From contig NZ_VDMA02000008.1 in the NCBI RefSeq assembly GCF_006334915.2, positions 1-64,000 of the forward strand: DNA of 64,000 nt, written 5' to 3'. The notes beneath the pieces were generated by a model. It did no database searches and was not told where the DNA came from. It worked only from the letters and a program-made list of their open reading frames with translations. A program made the translations under genes and the position numbers. The stretch is from Microbispora catharanthi. GTDB lineage: Bacteria; Actinomycetota; Actinomycetes; Streptosporangiales; Streptosporangiaceae. The stretch's first letter is position 1, and each line of letters opens with the position of its first letter. Below, piece after piece: positions 63,225-64,000 of the stretch.

Positions 63225-64000
63225 ATGACGGACGAGACGCTGGCGCGCCTGCAGTTCGCGACGACGGCCGGCTTCCACTGGCTGTTCGTGATGCTCACCC
63301 TCGGCCTCGCCCCGCTGATCGCGGTGATGCACACCCGGCACGCCCTCGGCGGCGCACCGCTCATGGAGCGCATGACCCGGTTCTGGGGCCAGATCTACGT
63401 CGTGAACTACGTGCTGGGCATCGTCACCGGCCTGGTCATGGAGTTCCAGTTCGGGCTCGCCTGGAGCGGGCTGGCCGAGTACGCCGGCAACGTCTTCGGC
63501 GCCCCGCTCGCACTCGAGACGATCGTCGCCTTCTTCGCCGAGTCCACCTTCCTGGGCATGTGGATCTTCGGCTGGGGGAAGCTGCCCAAGGCGGTGCACG
63601 TCACGCTGATCTGGCTGGTCACCCTTACCGCGTACGCCTCGGCGTACTGGATCATGGTGGCCAACGGCTTCCTGCAGCACCCGGTGGGGCACGAGGTGCG
63701 CGGCGGCGTCGCCTACCTCACCGACTTCGGCGCCATGCTCACCAACCCCAACGCGATCAACGCGCTGGTGCACGCCGCCACCGCCGCGCTGATGACCGGT
63801 GGGGTGTTCGTGGCGGGGGTCAGCTCCTACCACTTCCTCAAGCGCACGGCGGAGCGGGAGTTCTTCCGCACGTCACTGCGGCTCGGCCTGTTCGTGGCCA
63901 CGCCCGCGGCGTTCGTGGCGCTCTACTACGGGTTCGTGCAGATCCCGACGCTCGTGGACACCCAGCCGATGAAGGCGGCGACCCTGCGGGGCCACGTCGA
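63225..64000 (+). CDS. cydA: Cytochrome bd ubiquinol oxidase subunit I (partial)
   Basis: The first 258 residues up to the window edge are present: LARLQFATTAGFHWLFVMLTLG with the heme b595 ligand His18, then ERMTRFWGQIYVVNYVLGIVTGLVMEFQFGLAWSGL, ALETIVAFFAESTFLGMWIFGW and GFLQHPVGHEV. These are unmistakable CydA helices. The enzyme is a quinol oxidase with high oxygen affinity. ATG at 63225 is chosen without a strong ribosome site. The frame is open to base 64000; cydB presumably follows outside. Confidence 0.93.
   Translation, partial: MTDETLARLQFATTAGFHWLFVMLTLGLAPLIAVMHTRHALGGAPLMERMTRFWGQIYVVNYVLGIVTGLVMEFQFGLAWSGLAEYAGNVFGAPLALETIVAFFAESTFLGMWIFGWGKLPKAVHVTLIWLVTLTAYASAYWIMVANGFLQHPVGHEVRGGVAYLTDFGAMLTNPNAINALVHAATAALMTGGVFVAGVSSYHFLKRTAEREFFRTSLRLGLFVATPAAFVALYYGFVQIPTLVDTQPMKAATLRGHV

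Overview
The window is high-GC DNA with GTG/TTG starts, densely overlapping operons and actinobacterial hallmark families: XRE/DUF5753, DUF397, SAV2177-type methyltransferase, a SARP regulator, DLW-39, a DmdR/IdeR iron box, ECF41 SigJ and a desferrioxamine cluster. It reads as a chromosomal segment of a filamentous actinomycete, most likely Streptosporangiaceae (Nonomuraea, Streptosporangium or Microbispora type). The family-level placement is inference. DLW-39 close to a tRNA-Ala(TGC) suggests the left part lies near the gyrA/oriC neighbourhood.

Layout. 1-3.6 kb: an IS5-type transposase end, a CPBP membrane protease facing a NarL/LuxR two-component pair, and the C-terminal end of a tyrosine integrase lying 3' of tRNA-Ala (a mobile-element scar). 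3.7-9 kb: a HAD hydrolase, DLW-39 and a WhiJ/AbaA-like regulatory group (two RsbW-like ATPases, XRE-DUF5753, DUF397, methyltransferase, STAS). 9-17.3 kb: ArsR/SRPBCC, aldo-keto reductase, tandem Nudix, CBS plus ArsB/NhaD-type transporter, and a copper operon (CsoR-type operator, copZ, a broken secreted-protein gene, copA). 17.4-23 kb: a low-complexity secreted protein, OhrR with a nearby peroxidase-like hydrolase, PhoX, and a crcB-DUF190-crcB fluoride operon. 23-26.5 kb: an AT-rich promoter region, a 30-residue ORF, a graspetide-like ATP-grasp ligase and a SARP/NB-ARC regulator.

27.7-32.8 kb holds the most interesting module. It is a strictly overlapping four-gene operon encoding a 70-residue peptide, a class III adenylate cyclase fused to an ATPase and TPR-like region, a cytoplasmic subtilisin-like protease, and a GAF sensor. 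An operator-like region with 11-bp repeats and a perfect 17-bp inverted repeat lies upstream. 33-46 kb is an iron locus: desABCD on the minus strand, then desE (minus) and, on the plus strand, two permeases, an ATPase, a penicillin-acylase homologue, a second siderophore acetyltransferase and a FhuF-like reductase. Two 19-bp iron boxes control it.

46.3-50.3 kb: a TnpB 3' remnant abutting sigJ, a flavoprotein coupled to sigJ, a toxin-antitoxin pair with a frameshifted toxin, and a TmrB-like kinase. 50.4-58.6 kb: a complete kdp potassium system (a 27-residue membrane peptide, kdpF, A, B, C, D, E). 58.8-64 kb: two small membrane proteins, a DHFR-like reductase, a membrane-anchored HTH/ricin-lectin protein, a divergent isochorismatase/TetR pair with two matching 20-bp operators, and the start of cydA, which runs off the right edge.

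A recurrent 22-bp sequence, reading TGAGCGAGCGNNGCGAGCGA in its core, forms the start of three genes (MFS transporter, desC and a mini-ORF in the siderophore permease operon). It looks like a dispersed repeat that supplies start codons.
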